The notes under the pieces: model-generated | The model's database searches: none | Told to the model about the DNA's origin: nothing | The model's input: the letters and a program-made list of their open reading frames with translations, nothing else | Source: Roseimaritima ulvae | Lineage (GTDB): Bacteria; Planctomycetota; Planctomycetia; Pirellulales; Pirellulaceae | Assembly: GCF_008065135.1 (NCBI RefSeq) | Contig: NZ_CP042914.1 | Coordinates: 6,181,404-6,245,403 of the forward strand | DNA length: 64,000 bases | Direction: 5' to 3' | Shown: positions 44,096 through 54,100 of the stretch, piece after piece | Numbering within the stretch: position 1 is the first letter of the stretch | How the letters are laid out: each line of letters opens with the position of its first letter | Made by a program: the position numbers and the translations under genes

Positions 44096-45292
44096 ATGTC
44101 CGCACCCGAACCGCTTCCCACCGACGTCCACGACCTGGAAATCAAAGACGCTCAGCTGATTTTCAAATCCGTCTGGGATCGCCTGGAAGAGGAAGTCGGG
44201 CACGAGAACCTGCGGTTCCCCAAGGAGCTGATCCTGTTGGGCGGAGCCCCGGGCGCCGGCAAGGGCACCCACACGCGATTTGTGATGAAAGCTCGCGGGC
44301 TGACCTGCCCGCCGATCGTGATCAGCGACCTGCTGGTGACGCCCGAAGCGGCGGCGATCAAGGACGCCGGGGGGATGGTGGGCGATAAAGAAGTGATCAG
44401 CATCCTGCTGCGGCGGCTGCTGCACGAAGAGTTCCGCGACGGGGCGGTGCTGGACGGGTTCCCCCGCACGGGCGTCCAAGTCGAATGCCTCAAACTGCTG
44501 GTCGACCGCATCGACCAACTTTACACGGAATTCGCCGAAACGCCCTTGGCGATCAACTTCCGCCGTCCCACGATTCACGCCATGGTGCTGTTCGTTACGG
44601 AAAAAACCAGCATCGAGCGGCAACTGTTCCGCGGCCAACAGATCGCCGCGCATAACCGCGAAGTCGAAGAGACGGGGATCGGCAAAATCCTGCCCCTGCG
44701 GACGACCGATCTGAGCGAAGACGCCGCACGGCGGCGCTACCGGGTGTTCAAAGAGAAAACCTGGGATGCGCTGCAGTCCTTAAAAGAGATCTACCACTAC
44801 CACTTCATCAACGCCGAAGGGCCGATCGAAGAAGTCGAAGCGAACATCGTCAAAGAGCTGCAGTACCAAAGTTCGATGGAGCTTGATCCGCGGACCTACG
44901 ACCGCCTGCAGCCCCTGCCGTTGGCCGAAGAAATTGTCATCCACGCTCGGCAGTTGCTGGTCAAACGGCTGGACAGCTACGAACTGGAACACACCGCAAC
45001 GTTCATTCGCTGTGTCGACGTGATCCAAGAAAAATTCATGCCGATCATCAAACGCCATGCACTCTCGGGACGAGCGCATGTGAACAGCGAAGACGCGTTG
45101 TTCCAAGACCCGCTGGCGTTGTCGATGTTGATCGACATCTTCGCCGAACGCGGCTACCACGCCGTCGTCGACAAACACATCCAAGAGATCCCGGTGCGGC
45201 TGGACCTACAGACCGGCGAGATCCACCGGAAAGAAAAGACGGTGTTCCGAGTCCAAATCAACTTCAAAGGCTCCCCCATCCGCCGCGGCTAA
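44096..45292 (+). CDS. Adenylate-kinase-like protein with extra C-terminal domain
   Basis: A 398-residue protein. An N-terminal extension of about 40 residues precedes the P-loop GAPGAGKGT (50-58). The AMP-site/catalytic motif DGFPRT is 120-125. The expected Arg-rich closing helix appears as TTDLSEDAARRRYRVFKEKTWDAL. The usual LID domain (with its Cys cluster or HPxSGRxYH) is replaced by a different insert around TEKTSIERQLFRGQQIAAHNREVEETG. After the kinase core ends near 270, about 125 residues form an additional domain (LPLAEEIVIHARQLLVKRLDSYELEHTATFIRC... VRLDLQTGEIHRKEKTVFRVQINF) that I do not recognise. Longer upstream frame starts would run through tandem repeats and are rejected. Nucleotide substrate not certain. 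Confidence 0.82.
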   Translation: MSAPEPLPTDVHDLEIKDAQLIFKSVWDRLEEEVGHENLRFPKELILLGGAPGAGKGTHTRFVMKARGLTCPPIVISDLLVTPEAAAIKDAGGMVGDKEVISILLRRLLHEEFRDGAVLDGFPRTGVQVECLKLLVDRIDQLYTEFAETPLAINFRRPTIHAMVLFVTEKTSIERQLFRGQQIAAHNREVEETGIGKILPLRTTDLSEDAARRRYRVFKEKTWDALQSLKEIYHYHFINAEGPIEEVEANIVKELQYQSSMELDPRTYDRLQPLPLAEEIVIHARQLLVKRLDSYELEHTATFIRCVDVIQEKFMPIIKRHALSGRAHVNSEDALFQDPLALSMLIDIFAERGYHAVVDKHIQEIPVRLDLQTGEIHRKEKTVFRVQINFKGSPIRRG

Positions 45293-45309
45293 GGCACCGC
45301 TCGCCGTAG

Positions 45310-45435
45310 CCTAGGCTTCCAGCCTGGGAACAGTAGCTACCGCCGCCAGACGGTGGGTTGGCCTGTCCGCGAGCGCTCGCATTTTCGATTTTTAAATTTC
45401 CTAGCCCACGCTCTGGCGAGCGTAGCTACGCGAAA
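45310..45435. repeat. Hairpin-pair repeats between convergent genes
   Basis: GTAGCCTAGGCTTCCAGCCT, then GTAGCTACCGCCGCCAGACG and the inverse CACGCTCTGGCGAGCGTAGC. They belong to the same hairpin family as 11231-11503 and fill the gap between the adenylate-kinase-like gene and the FHA-like gene. Confidence 0.7.
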
Positions 45436-45446
45436 GCGTCCCGGGG

Positions 45447-46385
45447 CTACCCCCCCGTCGCAGCGATCCAGATCAACGGCAACGCGACAGCCGCTACCAA
45501 CACCGACACCGCTACGGCGACGGCAAACATCCAGCGCGACTTCTTGGCCCGTCGTCGCCCCAGTTGTAACAGTCGTTCGGTCGTTTGGCTTGCGACCCCA
45601 TCGAGCTGATGCCCTGGAAGTTTGGCTCCACGTCGTCGTCGTGAAACGGAATGATCCACCATACTTAATTGCTCCTTTGATTTGTCTACAAACGAATCGA
45701 CCGCCGCCGTGCTGTTGGCGGGCAAACGCACAAAGGCGACGCGGCCGGCTTGAACCTGTTCCCCATGGTGCAACTCGGTGACCTGGGAACGACCAGTAAG
45801 ATACGGAGCGTCCGCAGGCGACAGTGGCAGATACCAAAGCCGTTGCTGGACGGACACAAATGCGCCGTGGCAGCATTGCAGCCCCACGTCGCGAAGCCGC
45901 TTGATGCTGGGGTGATCATCCCCCACGATGGTTACGCGGCGTTGTAGCTTCGCCGACCAGCGATGGTCCCCTGCGAGCACCCCCAACTCCGGATAAACCT
46001 CGCCCAGCGAATCGCCTGGCGTCTCGCTTGAATCCAGTTCAACCGAAATGCGAAACGTCCCCACGGGAAACTGTTCGCCTTCGGACAACACTCCCCAGCG
46101 CGGCATCGCGATGGGAGCAACCGGCCAAGCTTCGACGGATCCTTGGAAGGCTACCAACAGATAAGCCACTGGTGGTAGGCGAGGATTATCGAGCACGATT
46201 TCGCAACCCGGATGGGAACCGATTCGCGCATAAGGCAAAGGTTGTTCGACGCGTTGTTGACGACCTTGGTGATTAACGACGACCGTCCACTGCGTCGTCT
46301 CCCACCCCGCCATGTCCTCGTCTGACTCCGGCGTTGCCAAAGTCAATCCGTTGGAATTCATAAGCAAACGATTTACTGGGAACAT
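45447..46385 (-). CDS. Membrane-anchored dual FHA-like protein A
   Basis: A 312-residue protein with two FHA-like segments, recognised by RIGSHPGCEIVLDNPRL (about 54-70) and VTIVGDDHPSIKRLRDVGLQCCHGAFV (about 150-176). A basic linker (SRRRRGAK) leads to a C-terminal transmembrane helix (MFAVAVAVSVLVAAVALPLIWIAA), so the domains would face the cytoplasm if the tail is the anchor. FHA domains bind phosphothreonine, but the usual Ser/Arg pattern is degenerate here, so binding is not certain. It is a paralogue of the next gene upstream. An internal ATG at 46361 is an alternative start. Confidence 0.7.
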   Translation of the reverse strand: MFPVNRLLMNSNGLTLATPESDEDMAGWETTQWTVVVNHQGRQQRVEQPLPYARIGSHPGCEIVLDNPRLPPVAYLLVAFQGSVEAWPVAPIAMPRWGVLSEGEQFPVGTFRISVELDSSETPGDSLGEVYPELGVLAGDHRWSAKLQRRVTIVGDDHPSIKRLRDVGLQCCHGAFVSVQQRLWYLPLSPADAPYLTGRSQVTELHHGEQVQAGRVAFVRLPANSTAAVDSFVDKSKEQLSMVDHSVSRRRRGAKLPGHQLDGVASQTTERLLQLGRRRAKKSRWMFAVAVAVSVLVAAVALPLIWIAATGG

Positions 46386-46721
46386 CGAGAAAAAGATAAG
46401 CTGCCCCCGCTCCGTAAATTCATAATAGCGAACGACAGAAAAAGCGATAGAAAGGAAATCACTTGAAGCCGAGGAAATTTCCCTACGCTAGCAACACGCC
46501 CCCTCGGGTTAACTAGCCCAATCTTCCGTAAGTGGTCATTGCAGGCGGATAACGGGTGCGGCAAAGCAGCCAGCCCCCCCGAACTAGTGCTTTGTCGAAG
46601 TTCAGATTTGGGGTAGCCGATCTCGGCAGAGATTGGATCGGGGCGGCGCAAAGGTCCAAAGTCTGGCGACTTCGGCTACGGGTAGACCCTGCGATCCAAT
46701 GTTGACGCAGCGCTGGAAGTT
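46386..46721. other. 336-base gap with one hairpin repeat
   Basis: Only a single AAAGTCTGGCGACTTCGGCT hairpin element (about 46650-46680) is recognised. I see no gene, RNA or promoter that I can support here. Confidence 0.5.
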
Positions 46722-47924
46722 CTAAAACCAATCCCAGTGGATACTGCGCAACAACCAATACAAGAAATAGGCAGTACCGCCGAGCGCTAGGAGAAACGCC
46801 ATCCCGAACAACACCCGACGACGTAGCGAGCGTGTGTGTCGGATCGAAATCAGTCGTTCGGTGACCCGAGACGTAAGCACTTCCGAGGCGTCGGACTTGA
46901 CTTCGACGCATTGAGTCAGCCGCCGCTGCAACTCTTCCGAGCGTGCCCGTTCTATCGCTGGCACTGCGGCGGCTTCGGCAGCGGGGTTGGGCAACTCTTC
47001 GCTTACCGGAGTATCGACAGTTTCCAGTTCCCTCGACCGGTCCGCCGCAAGCTCAACCTCACCGACTTGTTGCTGCTCGCCCCCATCCAGCTCGACATCA
47101 TCCTGTTCGGCGTCATCCAGCTCGGCCTCATCCAGCTCGGCCTCATCCAGCTCGGCCTCATCCTGTTCGTCTTGCTCGCCCCGCACTACGTCGGCTTCGT
47201 CGGCCGAAGGCTTCGCATTATCGCGGCTCGCTTCCACCGTTTGGGGCGTTCGCTTCTTCTTGGTCACTGAGATGAACTCGAGCACCACATCGCGGAGCCG
47301 CGCCCGGTCGCCCGGATTGATCAGCCGTTGGACGCGGTCTTCCAGGGGAATGTCCTGAACCGTTAAGTCGACGACCCACAACGTTTGGTCCTGCACGACG
47401 GCGGCGTAGTGACAGGGTTCCAGTCCCCAGCCGTTGACGCGGACCACGCTGGGATGCCCGTCGCCGATCAAGGTCACCGATCGACGAAACCGTTTTCCGA
47501 TCTGCCCTTTCTTTCGCGTGAGCGTCGTATGCACTTCATCGTCAGCCAGCAGCGAAGGGTGCCAGGAAGGATCCAACGACCGGGAGGGATGGCACAGTTG
47601 AATGTGGCTTTGCCCGACCAGTAGATCGGAATCACTGCGAATCGGTCCCCAACGCGGGAAGGCGATTGTGGCGGTCGGCCACACTTCAATATGGTTTCGC
47701 AAGCAGCACACGAAGTAGGCGATTCCCGGCATCCCGGTGCCGGTCACCTGAATCGGACAGCAGGGGTGGGACCCGATCAGCGAAAACGGGCTGTCGATAA
47801 CCATTTCCGATTCACCCTTGCGCGACTGAACACGAGCATGGCAGGTGGGAGCCTGCCATCCCCAGTGCGGTCTGCCGGGTCGGGCAGCCCCATCCGTCGA
47901 GGAGGTGTTCGGATCGGAAGTCAT
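46722..47924 (-). CDS. Membrane-anchored dual FHA-like protein B with acidic pentapeptide repeats
   Basis: A 400-residue paralogue of protein A. FHA-like segments are at SLIGSHPCCPIQV (about 48-60) and VTLIGDGHPSVVRVNGWGLEPCHYAAV. A long acidic linker contains tandem DEAEL units (about 255-285), encoded by a perfect 15-base repeat at 47116-47160. SRVTERLISI precedes a basic stretch and a C-terminal transmembrane helix (LFGMAFLLALGGTAYFLYWLL); protein A has the matching SQTTERLLQL. The role is unknown. Both genes are on the minus strand and lie directly downstream of the first giant surface-protein gene. Confidence 0.7.
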   Translation of the reverse strand: MTSDPNTSSTDGAARPGRPHWGWQAPTCHARVQSRKGESEMVIDSPFSLIGSHPCCPIQVTGTGMPGIAYFVCCLRNHIEVWPTATIAFPRWGPIRSDSDLLVGQSHIQLCHPSRSLDPSWHPSLLADDEVHTTLTRKKGQIGKRFRRSVTLIGDGHPSVVRVNGWGLEPCHYAAVVQDQTLWVVDLTVQDIPLEDRVQRLINPGDRARLRDVVLEFISVTKKKRTPQTVEASRDNAKPSADEADVVRGEQDEQDEAELDEAELDEAELDDAEQDDVELDGGEQQQVGEVELAADRSRELETVDTPVSEELPNPAAEAAAVPAIERARSEELQRRLTQCVEVKSDASEVLTSRVTERLISIRHTRSLRRRVLFGMAFLLALGGTAYFLYWLLRSIHWDWF

Positions 47925-48118
47925 AAAACGCGCGAGCTAGGGGTTGCGAGCAGATGCTCACAACTCGACAGAAAAGGCCCCGTCCCCCCCATTGTGGTCT
48001 AAACCGGTCCACAAGTCACGAGCGAACCGCTTGAACCCCATCGACGCCCCAGCTTTGCCGCGCATTTCGCCGATTATTCCGAACGAAATGACTGACCAAG
48101 ATGCAGCCGCGTCGAGAC

Positions 48119-51100
48119 TCAGCCGATCGAGTCCAAGTCCAACGCACTGTCATTGCTGATCACGATCTTGTCCAGCATCGTGCCGTCTTCGCGAACTTTG
48201 ATCTTCAGCGTATGACTGCCGGCTTCCAGATTAAAGCTGACTTGGTCATGGCTCGATCCATCGCTCACGGTCTGCCACTGCCACTCGCCATTGGTGACCG
48301 ACAGGTGCCATTGAATCCACTGGCCACCGTCGATCGAAATCCAGAAAGAGTTGTCGCTGCTGTTGAGGGCGTTCACCAAGGCGTGCATCTGATACTCGCC
48401 GTCCTGATCGACGGAGAAATCGTAGCTCAACTCGTCACCGCTCAACGTGCTGTAATGCGACCCCGTACCGTTGGCGGTCAACAGGTACTCGTTGCCTTCG
48501 GAATCCACTCCCACTTCCCAATCCACCGAATCGAGATTCGTTGTGGTTGCCATGGCATCGATCACGACGGTGGTCGTTGACAACTTGCTGACCATGAACT
48601 TGTCCAGCCGTACGCCATCTTCGCGGACTCGCAGTTGCAGCGAATGCTGCCCCGCGGTCAGATGGAATTGGGTCGCCTGCTGATCCCAACCATCGGTCAC
48701 GGCCTGCCATTGAAAGGACCTGCCGGTTAGATCCATATGCCATTGAACCCAGGGCTGATCGTCGACCTTCACCCAAATCGAGTTTTCGCTAGAATTTTTG
48801 GCCCGAAGCAACGCGGAGATTTCATAGTTCCCCTCGCTCGCCACATCAAACTGATACGTCACCTTGCTGTGCGAGGGCGGCGTGTTGTAGTAGGACCCGG
48901 TACCGCTGGAGGTTTTGATATATTCGCCACCGGATGCGGACGAACTGCTGCGAACTTGCCAGGGCGAATCGAGGCGTTCGTAGTCCTCGGCCTCGAAGAC
49001 GAGGTCCACTGCGGCGGCATACAGACCGGCATCGATGGTGTTGTCGATTTCGTTTTCCGCCAAGTAGATCTTGTCTGTCTGACCATCGCTGTTTGCGTTG
49101 CTGCCATGGTCGGCGTGGTCGCCTTGGCCTTGAGGTGAAAACACCATGTCCTGCGGCGCGATGAACTTGACGAAGTACTGCCCGGCATCGAGCCCGCTGA
49201 ACGAATACAAACCGGCGCTGTTGGTGGTCGTTGTGGCCACTTCATTCTGATCCACGTCCAACAGTTTGACCGTCACGCCAGACAAACTGGGCTCTCCAGA
49301 ATCTTGCTTGCCATTGCGATTGACGTCGTTCCAGACGTAGTTGCCGATCTCGCCAGTGGCCACCGCTTGGTCTGGGTTGACGTAGTGGCTGAGGTCGCTG
49401 TCGGAAACCCCACCGGCTTGCACCGTGCCCACGTTCGTATACACCCCGCCCGCGGTGCGATAGAACTTCAGCTTGCGAATTTTGAAACTGTCTTCGGGCG
49501 TCGCATCATCGACCGAAGCGGCGATAACCAAGACGTTGCCGGCGACCTGACCGTTGTTCAGATCAGCCCACCGCGACGACGAACTGCCGGTGTCGTTGCT
49601 TTCTTTGGCCAACAGGTCCAGCACCGCATCATTTAAGCTGAACGCGCCATCGACGGTACCAACCCAAGCGGTGATATCACTGTCGCGTACGACCGAATCG
49701 AGGAAGGCCTGGTCCACGACGACACTTTCGGAGAATTCGAACAATACGTAGTTCATACGCCCGGTGTTGTCCACGCGATGCCGGCCATCGCCACCATTGC
49801 CTTCCGAACCGTCGGTGACGCCCAAACCGCTGGAGTAAGCGCCCAGGTAAGCGCTCGACCAATTGTCATTGTTGTCCCGACTGAACGCACTGGCGGTAAC
49901 CGAAACGCCGCCGCTGGTGAAGGTCTTGGAGTTCCCCGCGGTGCCGCTGGTGGAAGTGCTGCCCGTCAGATAAACCGTGACCGCATCGCCTGTGATGCCA
50001 CCGGACAACTGTTCCGCCGTGCCCGTGGCTGTATACGTCCAAACTTCTCCCGGCGCGAGCACGCCGTCGTTGTCGCCTTGATCGGTCAACGTGATCTCCA
50101 CGTTGCCATCGGCGACAGAACTTAAGTCGTCGCCGGTTTGCGATGTGCCATTATCATCGGTCACCACGACGTCCGACTGGTTGAAGTGCGTCGTGCCGGT
50201 ATTGGTAACCTTGTAGGTCCAAGTGATCGTCTCACCGGCCGCGATCTCGACAGCCGTGCCCGGCGTATCCGCATCCTCTCCATTGGTCAGTTTTTCTATG
50301 TCGATGCCGGCAGAACCGCCGGCGACGTTGTAGTTGGCCGGATCATCGTCGCTCACATCCGGGCCCACAGGATTGCCATTTTGATCGACTGGCGTGCCGC
50401 TGACGCTGCCGATGTTGGTGAACTGCCCCGACATCGTGACGGTAATGGCTTCTTGGTACAGCCATGTTTCGCCGGGATCCAAGCGGCCGTCCTGGTCGTC
50501 ATCGCCGACGTTGAAGAAGTTTCCATTGCCGTCGTTTTCTTCGACTGCATCTGGCTGGAAGTCGTCGCCCGTATTGGTCGTCGCATTGTCGTCGATGACA
50601 ACCACAGGATACAGTTCCACATCGCCGGGATTGGTCACAAAGTACGTGAACACGACCTGATCCCCGATCTGCGCCGCGGGCCCCGGTCCCGAATCGGCAT
50701 CGACACCGAAGTCGTCCATGCCTGAATCAGGAGCGTTGGCGGGAGTGCTGAGATCGGCACCGAGCTCGTTCTGGACCGCAAACAGATTCTTGGTATTTTC
50801 AATCAAGGACGCGTCGCCTGAACCATACGCGGCTTGCGTCAGACTGATCACTTCGGCCTGCGTAAACGAATAGTCGACGTTGGGGTTGGCAGCGTTCAGC
50901 AGAGCCGCCGTGGCATGCCGCCCCAGCGCGCTGGTACCACCTCCGCCGCGGCCCAATGCATCCAGCAGACTCAGGCCGGAATCGTCGCTGACACCAAACA
51001 CCGTGTTATAGTTGTCCAAGTGCGAAAAACCGGTTTCGGGCCAACCGGACAATGGCGCGGGTCCAGCGGGAGAATGCGTTTTCCAGAACCCGGGCGTTAA

Positions 51101-54100
51101 TCCCTCACCGCCGCCAGTTTGACCCGAGTCCACTTTGACGAACTTCTCAATGTCGATGGCGGCGTCGACCACTTCGGGGTTGCAGTAGTAACTGGCGTCG
51201 CTGTCCGACACGCCGCCGGCGGTGACCACGGCGATGTTTTCATAACACCCGCTGGCCGTGCGATGCACCTTGATGTGTTCGATCTTGAAGCGATCTTCCG
51301 GAGTCGCGTCGTCGGTTTTGGCCGCGATCACCAGCACGTTGCCAGCCACTTCGCCAGCGTTCAAATCCGCCCAGCGAGCACTCGACGAATTCGTCAAGTT
51401 GACCTCGGTGAAGCCCAGACTGGTCAGCACCGCATCGCTCAGCCCGGTCAGCGGAACCGTCGAATTGCCGATCCAAATCGTCAGATCACTGTCATCGACG
51501 ACGTAGCCCAGGTAAGCCGCATCGACGACGACCTGTTCGGAGTATTCAAACAACACATAGTTATCGCGTCCGACATTGTCGACGGTGTGCATGTTGCTGC
51601 CGCCGCTGCCTTCGCTGCTGTCGGTGACGCCCAAGCCACCGCCGTAGCTGCCCAGATAAGCCGGTGCCCAATTCCCGTTCGATTTATCGCGGCTGAAGGC
51701 ACGCACATCGACATCGACGCCGCCCGCGGAATACGAACGCGTATTACCATCGCTGCCGTCGGTCGAACTACTGCCACCAAAATCAAACGTGATTGCAGAC
51801 CCCACGGTACCGCCGGGCAGGGCGAGCGCCGTACCGGTGGCGGTGTAGGTCCAGGTTTCGCCGGGCGACAGAATGCCATCGCCACCGTCGCCACTGCTGT
51901 AAACGATTTCGCTGCCGTTGTATTCCAAGCCGATACCAAAGTCGTCAGCGGAAACCGTCGGCGTGCCGTTGTCGTCAACAATCGAAATCTCGGCGGCCGT
52001 AAACGCGACTTCGCCGGTGTTGGTTACTTCGTAAGTCCAGGTAACCGTATCGCCAGCCGCAATCTCAGCCGCTTGCGATTCGTTTTCAGCATCCACGCCG
52101 TTGGTGAATTTTTCGATCGTGATGCCGGGGTCGCCGGGCTCGGTGTTGCAGTAGTAACTGGCATCGCTGTCCGACACGCCGCCGGCGGTAACCACGGCGA
52201 TGTTTTCGTAACATCCGCTGGCCGTGCGATGCACTTTGACGTGTTCGATCTTGAACCGATCTTCCGGGGTCGCGTCGTCGGTTTTTGCCGCGATCACCAG
52301 CACGTTGCCAGCCACTTCGCCAGCGTTCAAATCCGCCCAGCGAGCACTCGACGAATTCGTCAAGTTGACCTCGGTGAAGCCCAGACTGGTCAGCACCGCA
52401 TCGCTCAGCCCGGTCAGCGGAACCGTCGAATTGCCGATCCAAATCGTCAGATCGCTGTCATTGACGACGTAGCCCAGGTAAGCCGCATCGACGACGACCT
52501 GTTCGGAGTATTCAAACAACACATAGTTATCGCGTCCGACGTTGTCGACCGTGTGCGTGTTGCTGCCGCCGCTGCCTTCGCTGCTGTCGGTGACGCCCAA
52601 GCCGCCGCCGTAGCTGCCCAGATAAGCCGGTGCCCAATTCCCGTTCGACTTATCGCGGCTGAAGGCACGCACATCGACGTCAACGCCGCCCGCGGAATAC
52701 GAACGCGTATTGCCATCGCTGCCGTCGGTCGAACTGCTGCCACCAAAATCAAACGTGATCGCAGACCCCACGGTACCGCCGGGCAGGGCGAGCGCCGTGC
52801 CGGTAGCGGTGTAGGTCCAGGTTTCGCCCGGTGACAGAATGCCATCGCCACCGTCGCCGCTGCTGTAAACGATTTCGCTGCCGTTGTATTCCAGACCGAT
52901 ACCAAAGTCATCGGTTGAAACCGTCGGCGTGCCGTTGTCGTCAACAATCGAAATCTCGGCGGCCGTAAACGCGACTTCGCCGGTATTCGTGACTTCGTAG
53001 GTCCAGGTAACCGTATCGCCAGCCGCAATCTCAGCCGCCTGGGATTCGTTTTCAGCGTCCACACCGTTGGTGAATTTTTCGATCGTGATGCCAGGGTCGC
53101 CCACCACCACGTAGTTAGCCGGGTCGTCATCCACGACATCGACGTCGGGATCATCAACAGGGTTGCCCAGCACGTCGCTGATATTGGTGAACTGGCCCGC
53201 TGTGGCCGCCGTGATGGTATAGGTGTATTGCCAGGCTTCGGTCAGATCCAATTCGCCGTCTTGGTCGGTGTCGCCAATATTGTAGATCCCGACCAGAACC
53301 GGGTCTGGATTAAAATCATCGCCCGTATTGCCGGGCGTGGCGTTGTCATCGGAGACTTCGACGATCTTCAGGTCGACTTCCCCGGCGTTGGTGACGGTGT
53401 AGTTAAAGGTCACCGAGTCACCGACGTTGAAGCTGGGACCGGGTCCCACATCGGCATCGTCACACTCCAGCGTTTCGCTGGGCTTGGTGAATTTCAAACC
53501 CGTGATCGCGCCGCTGCTGATGAAGTTCACCGACAGCGAGGTGACGTCATCGACGTTGATATCGATCGTTTGAAAACTGTTGTCCCCCAAAGCGGCAATA
53601 TTGAAAGTCTGACTGCCGTTGGCCGTATTGACCGTCACGACGCTGCCACCGACTTCACTGGAATCGACGTCTAGCAGATCGATCTGATCGATGCGGACCG
53701 CGTCATCGAAGGTAAACGTGATCGTTCCGCCACTGGCTTCATCGTCCGGGTTATCGATCAGCTGGTCGTTGTTCGCATCCACATCGTTTTCAGCGATCAC
53801 CAACACGTTGCCCAGTGGTGTGTTGTTGGTGGCGTGGTAGCCCGGAGTGGCCAGATCGTTATCGCCACCGGTGGGATTAGCCGAATCAAACACGACCGCT
53901 TTGTCGGGGTGAGACGAATTGTCGTTTTGGACGGAGATGGTCACGCCCAGCGACGAGTACTCATCGTCCACCACGGTCCCGCTGGCCAGATCATTAAAGT
54001 CCAGCACATGCATTTCGCCCGGCCCCACGACGGTATGCTCGACACACTTTTCAATATCGATAGCGGGGATAAGCGGAATAGCGGTCTGAAAGATCCCGGC

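Noticed and set aside
51119-52834. 571-codon open frame antisense to giant gene 1
   Set aside because: It mirrors the two 966-bp modules of the sense gene, is duplicated with them, and exists because of the sense codon bias. It has no family and no start context.
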